DNA of 64,000 bases, from assembly GCA_003550305.1 (NCBI GenBank), contig QKYT01000213.1, positions 26,579 through 90,578 on the forward strand, in the 5' to 3' direction. This document shows, in pieces, positions 11,418 through 22,120 of this stretch. Below the pieces are notes generated by a model that saw only the letters and a program-made list of their open reading frames with translations, did not search any database and was not told the origin of the DNA. Made by a program: the position numbers and the translations under genes. The first letter of the stretch is position 1; every line of letters begins with the position of its first letter. Source of the stretch: Glomus cerebriforme. Taxonomy: Eukaryota; Glomeromycota; Glomeromycetes; Glomerales; Glomeraceae.

Positions 11418-13479
11418 ATTTTTGTATCATAAAATTGTTCACGTAAACAGAAATCTGCGAAATATTTCGACAGTAATATTTCACAATATGATTAAATACT
11501 TATAGTTTTGTAAAAGCTAAGTTTCAATATTTTTTTTTTCAAATAGAAAATCTTATCCCGTTTTTTTTTTTTAAAAAAAAAAAAATATTTATATTTTTGA
11601 CGAGATTTTAAACCTTTTTTATAAAACCCAATCGTATTATACAATTCTTTTAATATCAATACGCGTTTTATTTTCGATCTTATTACTTTTTTTTAGATTA
11701 TTTATTCAATTGTATATTAGTATATGCTAAATTATTCTTATTCCCTTTTTTTATCAATGTTACACGCGTTAGATGTTATCTTTTACGATTACCAAGTGAT
11801 ATTTAAATAGTATAATACGACTTGGGAGAGATTATATTTTTTGTATATAAAAAAGCATTTACTGAATTTTATTTTTTGATTATCGTCGTTCTTAAATCAT
11901 CTTCCGTTTTAAAATAATGATTGTGATCATTGGATCATTATCCGATATTGTGGTTTCATTATTATGCTGATTATTATATCTAATATATATTTTTTTATTA
12001 TATACATTTATTTGACTCATTGACTCAAAAATAAATATTTATTTAAAAAATTTAAACATGTATGTTCAATTAATAATCAAAACAAATAATGACAATCCAA
12101 TAAATATATCAAAATATATCAGTAATGTTGGAACTTCAAAATATTGATTTTTTTTTGTTTTTGTCAAATGTTGATCAGTATTAGCGTTAGCATTAATGAA
12201 ACAAATAAAAAATGGCAAAGTTGAAATAAATAATGACAGTCGAAATTAAAAATCTCGATACAAAAATAGAGATAATTAAAATAACCCCAAACTTGACTTT
12301 TTTTCAGTCAGAAAATAAATATGGAAAAAAAAATTCAGATTTTGTGTGAATAGTTGATTTCTTGAAGAATCAAAGATTGAACCAAATTTGAAATATAAGA
12401 ATAAAGAAATCAAATATCAATTTTTTATTCATATCAAAAATTATATATCTCTCTATACAAAAGTATATGTAAATCAAGATATTGTTTAAAATCATCCATG
12501 GCATGTGAAATAAGTTTGGAATAAATAATTATTAATGTGATTATTAGATTATTTAAAATTTTATGCGAAGAAGAAAATTTAAACATCATTCAGCAAAAGA
12601 TGAAAAGAAATGATTTCTAGCAAAATAAACAAATATACTGTATATAATAATCATGATAGGTGTGATGAATAAAATTTCAAAAAATATGTAAACTATATCC
12701 TTTTACTTAAAAAAATTCATCAAAATACACATTTAAATAGTCTGTTTATTTTGATTAAAAAAAATCCTTAATTTACATACAAATTCAAACCTAATCTCAT
12801 AAAATTCCTTTATTAGACAAGACAAAAAAATTTTTTAGATTTTCATGATATAAAAATTTTGAAAATGATCCAGCTGGTCAGCTTATTTTTTTTTATGTAT
12901 GTAAAAATTTTTTCATATGTAAATTTTTTTTATGCATGTTGGCTTTTGTAATATCATTTTTATAAAATTTTTTTTCAAAAAACTGACACAACCAGGTTAC
13001 AAGAATCTAAAATTTTTGTATATAATGCATATACTACATCAGATGTCAATTTGCGTCAGATGTTAACTGGCTTAAATTATCTGTTATGGGCCAATTTTAG
13101 CTGATACAGCCGTATGACACTATTACTTTTATCAGAACAGATATGCAAATTCATCATAGATATAATGGATTTATAAAAAAAAAAACTTTAATACTCTGTT
13201 CATAACAGATAGTTTGAGTTTAGGACAATTTATTGAATCTATTTATGGTGAAAATACTATAAAAATAAAGAAAACAAAAAAGACACTGTCTTATCCGACA
13301 AGTTTGTGCCCAAAACTATTTATAACTTCTATAAAAGTTTAACCAAAAAAATTTTGTACGATTGTTTAATCTGAGTGATTTATATAATAAGGATACATAT
13401 GTTTAATTAACATCGTTTTTTAAAAAAATAGTTAACTGGTGAATAGATTAAGAAATTATAATATAGAATTAAGGTTATC
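11418..13479. other. AT-rich intergenic stretch
   Basis: No gene seen. A small inverted repeat (TATCTGTTATG near 13,080 and CATAACAGATA near 13,205) suggests another decayed MITE, but its ends could not be placed. Confidence 0.45.
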
Positions 13480-15600
13480 TAGTATGAAAAAATTTTTCAG
13501 ATCAATATAATTCAAATATAAATTCAGATATAGCAATAGCCGATTTTATTAGAAATATTAATAAAAGATTAGATTGAATTAAAAATTACATTAAAGAAGC
13601 TGATATATTTATACAGAATCTTACCAATGTAATAGATGGTATAAGAAGTTCATTAAATACTGTTCAAATTAGTTTGCAAAATATTATAGCTGAGCATAAT
13701 TTATATTTTCTTATAAAATAGATTTTTTTAAATTATGACTAACATAATACAATGACATAATTTGATGTAATTTATATATTTTATTAGTAAAAATTATAAC
13801 TGATATAATTGATTTTGCCCATATTGAAATATTTTGACAGAATTTATTAAATAATAAAAATAGATAGATATAAGATTTTAGACAGTAGTTAAAAGATACT
13901 AGAAATGAAAATCTGCATTTCTAATATTTATTAGATAAATCTTAAGCTCAAATAAAAAGAACTAAGCAGATGTATACTAATGTCTTAAATAATAAAAGGA
14001 AAGAAATATTCACAAAATGATTATATGTAATAATACTGATATAGAGCGTTAGAGAAGAAGATATACAAATTGCATTTATTAGACACAAAATTGAAAAACA
14101 ATATAGGAATTTATAGAATCAGATTCAGACTTGTAGTCAGAGTATTTTAAATTTGCAATAACAAATTTTGGTATTACAGAATAATGGTATCTAATAAATA
14201 ATATATACAGTAGATATAGCAAGATATATATTGCTAAGTTTTAGTAGAAATTATAATGAAGATATTAACTATTTTATTAATGAATTTAGAAGGTATTTAA
14301 CCACTTCTGGAAATAATTTGGCAAATAATACAGATAGGATTAGCATATTAGACTTTTTCAGTTATGTTTAAAAGGTAAAATGAATAAATAGTTTAAAAGA
14401 GAGATAGCAAATAAAAATTAGGAATTATTTAATATTATTTCTACTATAAATCATACTTTGACATAATTACAAGATGATAAATAAAGATGAATCATAGGAC
14501 ATTTATTACTTATGGTATCAGTTGAACTTAATATATAACTTATAATAACTAATACTAATAGTGATACTTTAAATACCTTTAATAATTTCCAAATATACAG
14601 TTTTCAATAAAAATTAAATACTAACAGGAGGTAAGCTAACATCTAAAATTGTGTGTATACTAAATAATACAAATTTGATAAATAAAACAGTTATATTAGT
14701 TAATATTACTCTTGAACAATTAATTGATTATTTTAAAGAAAATTAACTTATAGTTATGCAATAGTATCAATAAGCATTATTTGGTATAATAGTGCAAGAA
14801 AGCAATTCTGTAGATTCTTATTATACCAAACTTAAGAAAATTGCAAAACATATTAATATAGAAGATGATAAATTTTGTCATAAATTTTTTGGAAAACTTT
14901 CTCTAAATAATCAAATAGAAGTTTGCTTAGTAGATTTATTAATAAAATCTTTTTATCTTTAGAAAAAATTAAGAGATATAAAGTTAAATTACTCTCTGAT
15001 GCCAATCTCTTTTTGCAATCCTAGTAATATATACAATCCTTTCAATCATATATATTCATTAGCTAAGATTGAGAAGTTAAATTTTTAAATTATATTTTTA
15101 AGTAATTATTCAATTATTTTAAAAAAACTTATAATAATAAATGCAAATAGCTAGAATGTTTAGATGTATCACTAAGTTTGCTTGAAATATATAATAGTTT
15201 AATTCTATCAATAAGAAATTAGAAAAAAGGTTAGAACTAGTGATGTCTTTCATATTAAGACTAAGCTTTTTAAAAAAGAATCTTTTTTAGATCTTCAAAT
15301 TTATGTGATCAAAAATTATCTCAATATAAAAGTAGTCATAAATCTATCTATAAAACTTCTAAAATAAAGTAAAAGAAATTAAAAAGTAAGTTCAAGAAGA
15401 AATCCTATCATAAATGTTATTACCACTAAATGCAAAATTAAACATCTAATAATTCTGATAGCCACAATTAATCCTAATGCTAATTTTTGATCATGTCTGA
15501 AGATATATCTAAATAATCAAGGCTAGTAGTTGATACAAAAGAAAAATATAATTTCATGTTATGACAGATCCTCTGAGTCCAGGTAAGTTTATTACTAATT
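13480..15600 (+). pseudogene. Decayed gag-like retroelement protein
   Basis: Plus-strand translation gives recognisable protein pieces separated by many stops and frame changes. About 14,270-14,300 encodes an INEFRRYL-like gag segment. About 14,796-14,862 encodes ESNSVDSYYTKLKKIAKHI followed by a KFxGKLSLNNQIEV-like stretch, a pattern typical of retrotransposon gag domains. A Lys-rich piece with a possible degraded Cys/His knuckle follows near 15,390-15,450. Stops are often at positions where CAA, CGA or TGG would fit (for example three stops within 14,459-14,491), pointing to C-to-T type decay. No reverse transcriptase, integrase or LTR was found. The exact element class is not certain. Confidence 0.5.
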
Positions 15601-16079
15601 CCATGCAGTATTTGCTATTATGCAATCCAGCCAAATATGAATACATATATAATAGGACAACTGGCTTTATTACTGTTAAAAATATAAAACAAGATAGGGT
15701 TGTAGACGTGTTCGAATATCCAAATTGAGTAAATATTTGGAGTCAGATACTCATTATTAATATTATTTTTTTGATTAAAGATATAGATTTATATAGCAAA
15801 GTATAGAATTTAACAGCAATTTGCATAATATGGAAAGTTTAGATGATATTATAAAAGATGTGAATAAAAATATTAAAAAAGTGTTTTTAGCAGGGGTTGC
15901 ACCTGAATTTTGATAAGAAGCCTATATAATTGGTCTTAAATTGACATTGAATAGATTGGTATGAGAGGTAGAGTTTATGCAAAAGATGATTATTCTTTTA
16001 AGCCAACCAGTCCAAAGCAGTAATCACATAATTTTATTTTTTCATTTGAAGATACAACATATAAAACAGAATATTTATG

Positions 16080-17057
16080 ATGCAACCAAGCATCTTTTAT
16101 TTACCAGAATTATTAGAACAGATTTTACATTTCTTAGCAATAGATAAATTCCTTTATTCCGTTCTATTTGTTTGCCAGCATTGGTACAAATGTGGTGTTC
16201 CTATTCTATGAAAATGTGTTGAGCTAAAGGAAAAGAAAGTAGAAGATAAATCTTGATTGGAAAGATTTATAAAATTAGTATGTAGGAAAGGTTGAAAACC
16301 AATTTATGGTTCGCATACAACTCATCTTAAAATATCATACTACCACTCACTTTCAAAAAAAATCAAAGGTATTGTATGCGTATTCCCAAATATAATTCAT
16401 TTAGATTTCAAAAAAGTTAAAAATCTTACTAGTAAAACTCTAAAGCTAATAGCAGAATCATACCTAAATTTAAAGTATCTCAATATATCCATTTTGCACT
16501 GTGAGGGACTGGCTGATTATATAGATATAGTTTGAGGATATGGTGATAAAGACCTATGTGCAATTGCAAATTCATGCCATAAATTAGAATATCTAAATAT
16601 TTCCAATTGCACAGAATTTTCCAAAATATTAATTTGTAATATTATTCATTCTTGCTCAAGGTTCCAGCATCTTAACCTTAGCTTTTGTAAAATTACTGAT
16701 ATAACTATATTTAATCAGGCATATTCTGACTTGCTAGCAAAATTACTGGCTTTCCTAATAAATAAGGCATGGATACATCTTACATCACAGAAGCGTAATC
16801 CATTATCTAAGATAAAAGCCAGTGGAATTAACCCAATTGTAGAGTCATTTTTAAAACATGAAGTTATTAGATATCAGAAGAGACTAATGTGCCAGAGACG
16901 AACTCAAAGTTGGCCAGAGTGCCCGATATCATTATCATTCAAAAAAATACCATTTATGTATGTCTCAGATAATGATACTCAAACTAATAGTATTGCCTGT
17001 GATCACGAGAAAGAAAACAATCAGCAGGTTATGAACGAGCTTAAAGTATTAACCTAA
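16080..17057 (+). pseudogene. F-box/leucine-rich-repeat protein, broken by four TGA codons
   Basis: From the ATG at 16080 the frame encodes an F-box-like start (FYLPELLEQILHFL, then CQHWYKCGVPIL) and LRR-like units (LKYLNISILHC, LEYLNISNCTEF, FQHLNLSFCKIT). F-box/LRR proteins of this kind are a large family in glomeromycetes and normally select substrates for SCF ubiquitin ligases. Four in-frame stops interrupt it, all TGA, at places where tryptophan would fit (after PIL, after DKS, after CRKG, after DIV). From the last TGA near 16,533 the frame stays open for about 175 codons, and its last 100 residues no longer look like LRRs, so the gene may be joined to unrelated sequence. Called a pseudogene; TGA read-through is not supported. 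Confidence 0.7.
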
Positions 17058-17399
17058 CACCTGCTTGATTATAATAGATGAACTTTTGGGAAATTCATGC
17101 AAGACATAGAAAGGGAATATAAAGAGCGGATTAGTGTGAAAGATGCAGTTACAGGAGGCAGAAAAAAAGCTGGCATCCATGAAATCAGATTCTACTCATT
17201 AGTTGGGACACTTTTTTCTTTGCGCTTCTGCCTTGCCTCTATTTCCTTCTGCAGGTTTAGTGGAGTGTTAAACCTTAGGCGGATTGCAAGGAGATCATCC
17301 TTAGCTTTATCTACAACGAATGTATCTTTTGCATAAACCCTAACCTAATCTAATCTAACGCGTATGTACTACATAAATTTCTGTAATACCGCTTGCATG
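17058..17399. other. Remnant coding-like sequence before a MITE
   Basis: On the minus strand about 17,200-17,335 reads as a plausible charged protein piece (VVDKAKDDLLAIRLRF, then LQKEIEARQKRKEKS), ending near 17,205. Base composition is less AT-rich than the surroundings. It may be a fragment of an element or gene; it was not recognised. Confidence 0.3.
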
Positions 17400-18044
17400 T
17401 AGAGATGTTAACAGTTCGGTCCATCCGGTTTTTGGTCCAGGAACTGGTTTGAGTGCAAAACCGAACATAGGTTTAAAACTGAAGTTTGAACCGAAGTTTA
17501 GACCGAAGTTTAAACTAAAATTTATAGACGTTGCCAGCATTTTAAATGAAATTATGTATGATGCAGATCACGAATTTAATACAGCAAACATATCGTCAAA
17601 AATTTTCATTATAAGGGCCATTTTTTTTAATCTGGTTTCCATCCAATTTCAAAATATAATAAACTTGTCCCTTATCCTTACCTTTATATATTTTCTTTCG
17701 ATTATTTCTGTGAGATAGCTGGAAAAAAAAGATATATCGCAGTATTAACTCTTCCTTTTTCTGATATCTGAAAAAATTCCACAATTTTTTATTTATAATT
17801 CTTTCATCATCAGATGCCAGGGAATCATCTGATAAATTATCGCCATTTCCGACATAGTTGCAATAAAAATAAAAAAAATGATTTTTTATGCAGATTACAC
17901 GTAACCGGTAATTGGACCGATCTAAAACCGGTTCACTAAACCGGTTTCTATCTCGGTTCGGTCTGACGTTTGAACTGAACCGAAACCGGTCCTATGATCA
18001 AACTGTGGTTCGAACCGTCCAATCATAGACTGTTAACATCCCTA
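17400..18044. mobile_element. hAT-type MITE (645 bp)
   Basis: The termini are TAGAGATGTTAACAGT on the left and, reverse-complemented, TAGGGATGTTAACAGT on the right: 15 of 16 bases match. They are flanked by CTTGCATG (17392-17399) and CTCGCATG (18045-18052), an 8-bp target duplication with one later mismatch. An 8-bp duplication is the hallmark of the hAT superfamily. The interior is full of short GGT/ACC-rich palindromic motifs (ACCGGTT, GGTTCGG) and encodes no transposase, so it is non-autonomous. Confidence 0.85.
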
Positions 18045-18118
18045 CTCGCATGTGACCATCATTTTGTTGTATGAAAAAAAGATCCTTTCGTAGAATAAAA
18101 CTTTTTTACTCACTCAAA

Positions 18119-19576
18119 ATGGAGGGACCAGTGGAAGATAGAGAAAACAACCTTTTCCTCGTCACAGGAACTCAGGTAAACTATTGTGTATGGTGACGTT
18201 GTGGATAATGATGGAGATATTCACCTTTATTTTGCATGACCTGCAGGAAAATAATATGACTGGCAAGTATTTTGATTTGAAAAACCCTATGGAGTGGGAT
18301 ATCGTCGGGTTCCACCGTTTTTTTATAGAAAAAAAACAAAGATAGACCGGAGAAGCTCGATTACAAGACGGCTGCAGACAAACTCACCAGGAGTTTGCGA
18401 GATATTGTGAGCACGTCAGCCAATGCTGATACGATAAGGCAGGCATTAAACCTTCAGGAAAAAGCTAAGGTGAGTGAGATTTTTCTTGTACATATGTGAT
18501 GTTGCAACTGGATAGAAGTTCTCTTAGGCCGTGGCCATACCAACGGTTTAGTTGGTTTGGCTCTCTACAACTACGCGGGAATTCTGCTGATGTACCGTTT
18601 ATGATCTGTTGATCGTTGTGGACGGTAGCAATAAGGGTACTTTAATTGTATTAGCAACTGCGACTACGCGGGAATTCTGCTGATGAACCGCTTATGATCT
18701 GTTGATCGTCGTGGCTGGTTGTAGCACTTTATCTGTAATTTTCTACGATTAAACTAACAATTACATAGAGAGCACGTCGAAAAGGAGGAGCTATAGATAA
18801 GATGTGGGTATCCGTAGAAGTCGAGCTAAAAGTGAAGAAATTAACAGATCTTCAGGTACGCATGAGAAATGTTATTGACATTTTATGATAGAGCTTACAT
18901 ACGAAATTATTTTACTGCAAAATAAGTTACATGGACTACTACAGGCAACCCAGGAGAGTCAAAATTATGCGAGTACGTTAAATCGTGGTGCCTTGAATAG
19001 GCTAGAGGATGTCATCGATTCAAATAAGCATAAGAGTGAACCTATTGACTTGAAGAGAAAGATGACTGAATCCGATGTGCCACAAGCGCCACGAAAGAAA
19101 GGCCCACATGTCTCATTCTCAGCAATCTCACCGCACAAACCGCTCCTAACAAAGGAGACGATGGCAAAGTATGCGCCCTGTAGTTCATGTCAGCTTATGC
19201 AATATCATTAATTGCCTTTTCTCTTTGGTTGCAGTCTTGCGCCAACAATAATACCAGGTTTGAAATCGCTTGTATCCAATCTTGAAGTTCAACATGAAGA
19301 CATTGTCGAGGAAATAATGCGCCATTCGCGCGACCAAATCAAGCTAGTCAGCTTGCCGGAATCAGTAGTTGCATGGTTACGTTTTATTCTTGCTGTGAGT
19401 ATTGTAATGCCAATTATACTTTGAAATTACGAATTTAAGCTGATAGCCTGATAATTTTTTGTAGAGTACTGTAGTTGACCGTATTGTCTTAATCGAAATT
19501 TCAGTGCACAAATCTGGCTTTAAAGCCGTGGAAGTACGAAGTGCACGGTGGCTATTTTCGTGGAATTCGGTGGTAG
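18119..19576 (+). CDS. Unrecognised spliced gene (6 exons) with one frame break
   Basis: Modelled exons are 18119-18175, 18247-18469, 18769-18855, 18945-19168, 19235-19394 and 19505-19576, all with GT/AG borders and compatible phases except exon 2. Exon 2 is 223 nt where a multiple of three is needed; the break lies at an A8 run near 18,333, so a homopolymer error or a real one-base indel would explain it. The predicted protein has about 270 residues, is charged, and has basic patches (KRKM, RKKGPHVSF), an acidic/helical C-terminal part (SNLEVQHEDIVEEIMRHS) and the end GGYFRGIRW. It is less AT-rich than its surroundings, as expected for exons. I recognise no domain. It lies between a MITE and the minus-strand nuclease gene. 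Confidence 0.5.
18580..18718. repeat. ~53-bp direct duplication inside an intron
   Basis: ACTACGCGGGAATTCTGCTG and the following 33 bp (through TTGATCGTTGTGG) occur at about 18,581 and again at about 18,664 with few differences. Both copies lie in the second intron of the preceding gene model. Confidence 0.8.
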
Positions 19577-19969
19577 AATACATGCATAGTAATTCTACAA
19601 ATTTAATATTGAGAAACGAGGATTTATTTACTGCTTCTAGCCATAACGATAATGTAGTATCTTCTTTTAACTGTGTACGTACATGTTTGTATAGTGTGCA
19701 TTGAAAATAAATCTATAACGATTATAAGAATTTTTTTCATGGTGTTATATATTATCGGCATATAATGCTAATGTCTAACCAAATACGTGATCGTGACAAA
19801 CTACTATATTTTTTTGTATATTGATTTAATCTAGCCTCGAATTCAAAAACGAGGTCGGAATAAATATTTAGCATGCATGTACGAAAAAATAAAGTAACGC
19901 ATGAATGTAACCTACTATGTTTCGAAAACAATACATGTAATGATCTCAATAGCATTTAAAGTTTTGAGT

Positions 19970-21451
19970 TTATTCAATGAGACCCAATTCTCGAAGATGC
20001 TCCGGAATAACAGTGTATGGGTCTTCGTAATACCAAACATACCTTAGTGCAATCTGGTTCTTTTCGCATAATTCTTTCTTGAGTTGATCCCGCTCTTGCT
20101 GTTTGGTAAAGTTATTGGGATCGCCTCTATGAAAGAACTTATTAAATTTTTCGTGTTGTTCACCTTGCACTTCAATCGCAAAATTATATTCTGAGTAATA
20201 TATATCAAGTTCTAATCCTTTAGGGTGTTCAGGAATTTTCAAGAAATCTGGCCTGCGATTTTCAGATGGTGAACCAAGATACTTTGTTACAATTTCTCGA
20301 CATAATTGTTCGCGTTTATATTTATAACAAAATGGACACCAAGTACCACTTTTCACATTACCAAGAGATGCTTGCCATAAATGGCCTTCTTTGCAACACC
20401 ATAATAATGGCAGTTGATTATTTTTATACTTGGTTGAAAGGCATTGCCCGTGCCTAGTTAATGCAATTTGCCTCGCATCCTCAAGAGTTAATTTCATGCT
20501 ACCTGCACAATATGGACACCAACTTCCTTGTTGAATACTATTGGGAACGGCTTCCCATCTATGATTATTTTCACAAATCCATTCTAGCTTGGTACGTGAA
20601 TTATAGTATCGATCTGAAAGGCAATCTTCATTTTTTTCTTGTGCGAGTTTACGCATATCCTCAATTGTTTGATAACGACCAATGCAAAATGGACACCATT
20701 GCTCTCTCTTTTTAATGTGGTAAAGTGTGTTTTGCCATTGATGGTTAAATTGGCAACGCCATGTAAGCAGTTCGTCTATGTTTTTATACTCAGTCGAAAG
20801 ACATTCCCCTCCCCTAGATAGTGCAATTTGCTTTGCATCCTCAAGGGTTAGTTTTGCAATGCCCGCACAATATGGGCACCATGTACCAATATGTTTAAAC
20901 GAACTATTCCAAATATGACCTTGATGGCATTTCCATGTCATCGGAGTTTTGGAATTACTATATGCGGTTGAAAGACACTTACCATTTCGGCTAAGTGCAA
21001 TTTGCTTGGCGTCTTCAAGAGTAAGATGGGCATTTCCTGTGCAATATGGGCACCATTTACCATGATCTTTTACATTGCTAAGAGATGCATACCACAAATG
21101 ACCTTTAATGCAACTCCATAGTAATGGCAATCGATTATTAATGTACTTTTCTGAAAGACATTGACCACTTTTTAATAGCGCAATTTGTTTAGCAACCTCA
21201 AGAGTAAGCTTTACTTTACCTGCACATTGCGGACACCATTGTCCTAAATTTTTAATTCTAGAAAGTGGGGCACTCCATACACGGTTTTTAGAACAGCGTC
21301 ACATTAATGGAGTTCTGTTATCTTTATATTCAGTTGAAAGACACATTTCATCACGTTCTTTAGCAATTATACATGCATTATTTAATGATAGCTTTTTCAT
21401 TGTTTTCTTGTCTATTATGCTATTTGATGAGCTAGCTTGTGCAAAATCCAT
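19970..21451 (-). pseudogene. Repeated zinc-ribbon protein with C-terminal PD-(D/E)XK nuclease, one in-frame TGA
   Basis: The protein consists of tandem units of about 65 residues, each with WxCxxGHxW followed by WCPxCxGxxxLTLEDAxQIA, a treble-clef/zinc-ribbon repeat (DUF4379-like). They are followed by a C-terminal restriction-endonuclease-like domain with LELDIYY and FAIEVQGEQH (PD-(D/E)XK family, D and E-x-Q residues visible). Proteins of this type occur in Rhizophagus and in some giant viruses and are thought to be DNA-binding nucleases. The best start is ATG at 21451; codon 51 (21299-21301) is TGA exactly where every other unit has the conserved Trp of WxC, so TGG to TGA is the likely change. 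After the stop the frame is open for about 440 codons to TAA at 19970. The next Met lies well inside the repeats, so a functional shorter start is unlikely. A sequencing error at one base would make it an intact gene. Confidence 0.75.
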
Positions 21452-21840
21452 TTTTAACTAAGGAAAAGTTGGGACAATTCTGCAGATTTTTATAGGGAGA
21501 TATTTTGTTAGATTTATATGATTTGATATGCTATTTTATGAGCTAATTTGTGCAGAGACAGTTTCTGAAAGAAATTGGAACAGTTAGACTTATTTTTTTC
21601 ATTAAATTTTTATTTTAAAATATGTTATTTATTAAGCTAAATCGTATAGAGTTAATTCCTAATATACAATTTTTTATTAGATCTATTTGTGAGAGACTTA
21701 GGACAATTATTAGACTTATTTATGGGATAATAAGAACAGTTAAACTTATTTTCATTAGACTTAAGTGATTAATATGTTTTTTAATAAACTAGTTTGCATA
21801 GAATCAATTTCTGATATATATTTTTTATTAGATTTAATAA
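21415..21840. repeat. Degenerate ~110-150-bp tandem repeat over the nuclease gene's 5' end
   Basis: Four diverged copies of a unit starting near ATATGCTATTTTATGAGCTA begin at about 21,417, 21,527, 21,620 and 21,770. Each continues with a TTGTGCAxA-like segment and, in three, a GGACAATT/GGAACAGTTAGACTT segment. The first copy contains the ATG of the nuclease gene, so the repeats were probably made by local duplication of its 5' end and promoter. Confidence 0.6.
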
Positions 21841-21868
21841 ATATAACTAAAAAGTTAATATAGAAATT

Positions 21869-22042
21869 AAGAATCTAAGACTTTTAGAAGGGTTTCTAAT
21901 ATAGTAAAAAAAATTGATAAAGAAATTAAGATTCAAAAATTGCTAGAAGCTTTTCTAGTATAATAAAAATCGATAATGATTTTTAAGTTCTTGAGCTTTT
22001 AGAAGTTTTTTTTAATATAATAAGAAAAATTGATATTGATTT
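21869..22042. repeat. ~58-bp tandem repeat, three copies
   Basis: Units begin at 21869, 21928 and 21984. Each has the pattern AAG-ATTC, then GCTTTTAGAAG-like, a T-rich stretch, TAATATAxTAA and AAATTGATAA-like blocks. Confidence 0.7.
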
Positions 22043-22064
22043 TAACATTCTGTGACCCATACAC

Positions 22065-22120
22065 ACAATGTGAAAGTAGGGGACAGATCTTTAGTCCTTA
22101 AACCTCCACTTTCACATTGT
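22065..22120. repeat. 13-bp perfect inverted repeat (hairpin)
   Basis: ACAATGTGAAAGT at 22065-22077 pairs perfectly with ACTTTCACATTGT at 22108-22120, with partial pairing (GGGG/CCTCC) continuing into a 30-nt loop. It is followed by TTAATTAAC-rich sequence. Confidence 0.75.

Noticed and set aside
17400..18044. tRNA-like GGTTCGAACC words.
   Set aside because: They are the palindromic interior of a MITE; no cloverleaf could be drawn.
19204..19704. Short plus- and minus-strand frames around 19.2-19.7 kb.
   Set aside because: They overlap exons and introns of the six-exon gene in other frames.
20266..20821. Three plus-strand frames of 60-84 codons.
   Set aside because: They are antisense shadows of the repeated zinc-ribbon units of the minus-strand nuclease gene.
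16080..21451. TGA used as tryptophan (altered code), because the stops in the F-box gene are all TGA and the nuclease stop is also TGA at a Trp position.
   Set aside because: The DHX37 gene ends correctly at a TGA (47672-47674), other fossils contain TAA and TAG stops as well, and nearby intact genes use TGG for conserved Trp.
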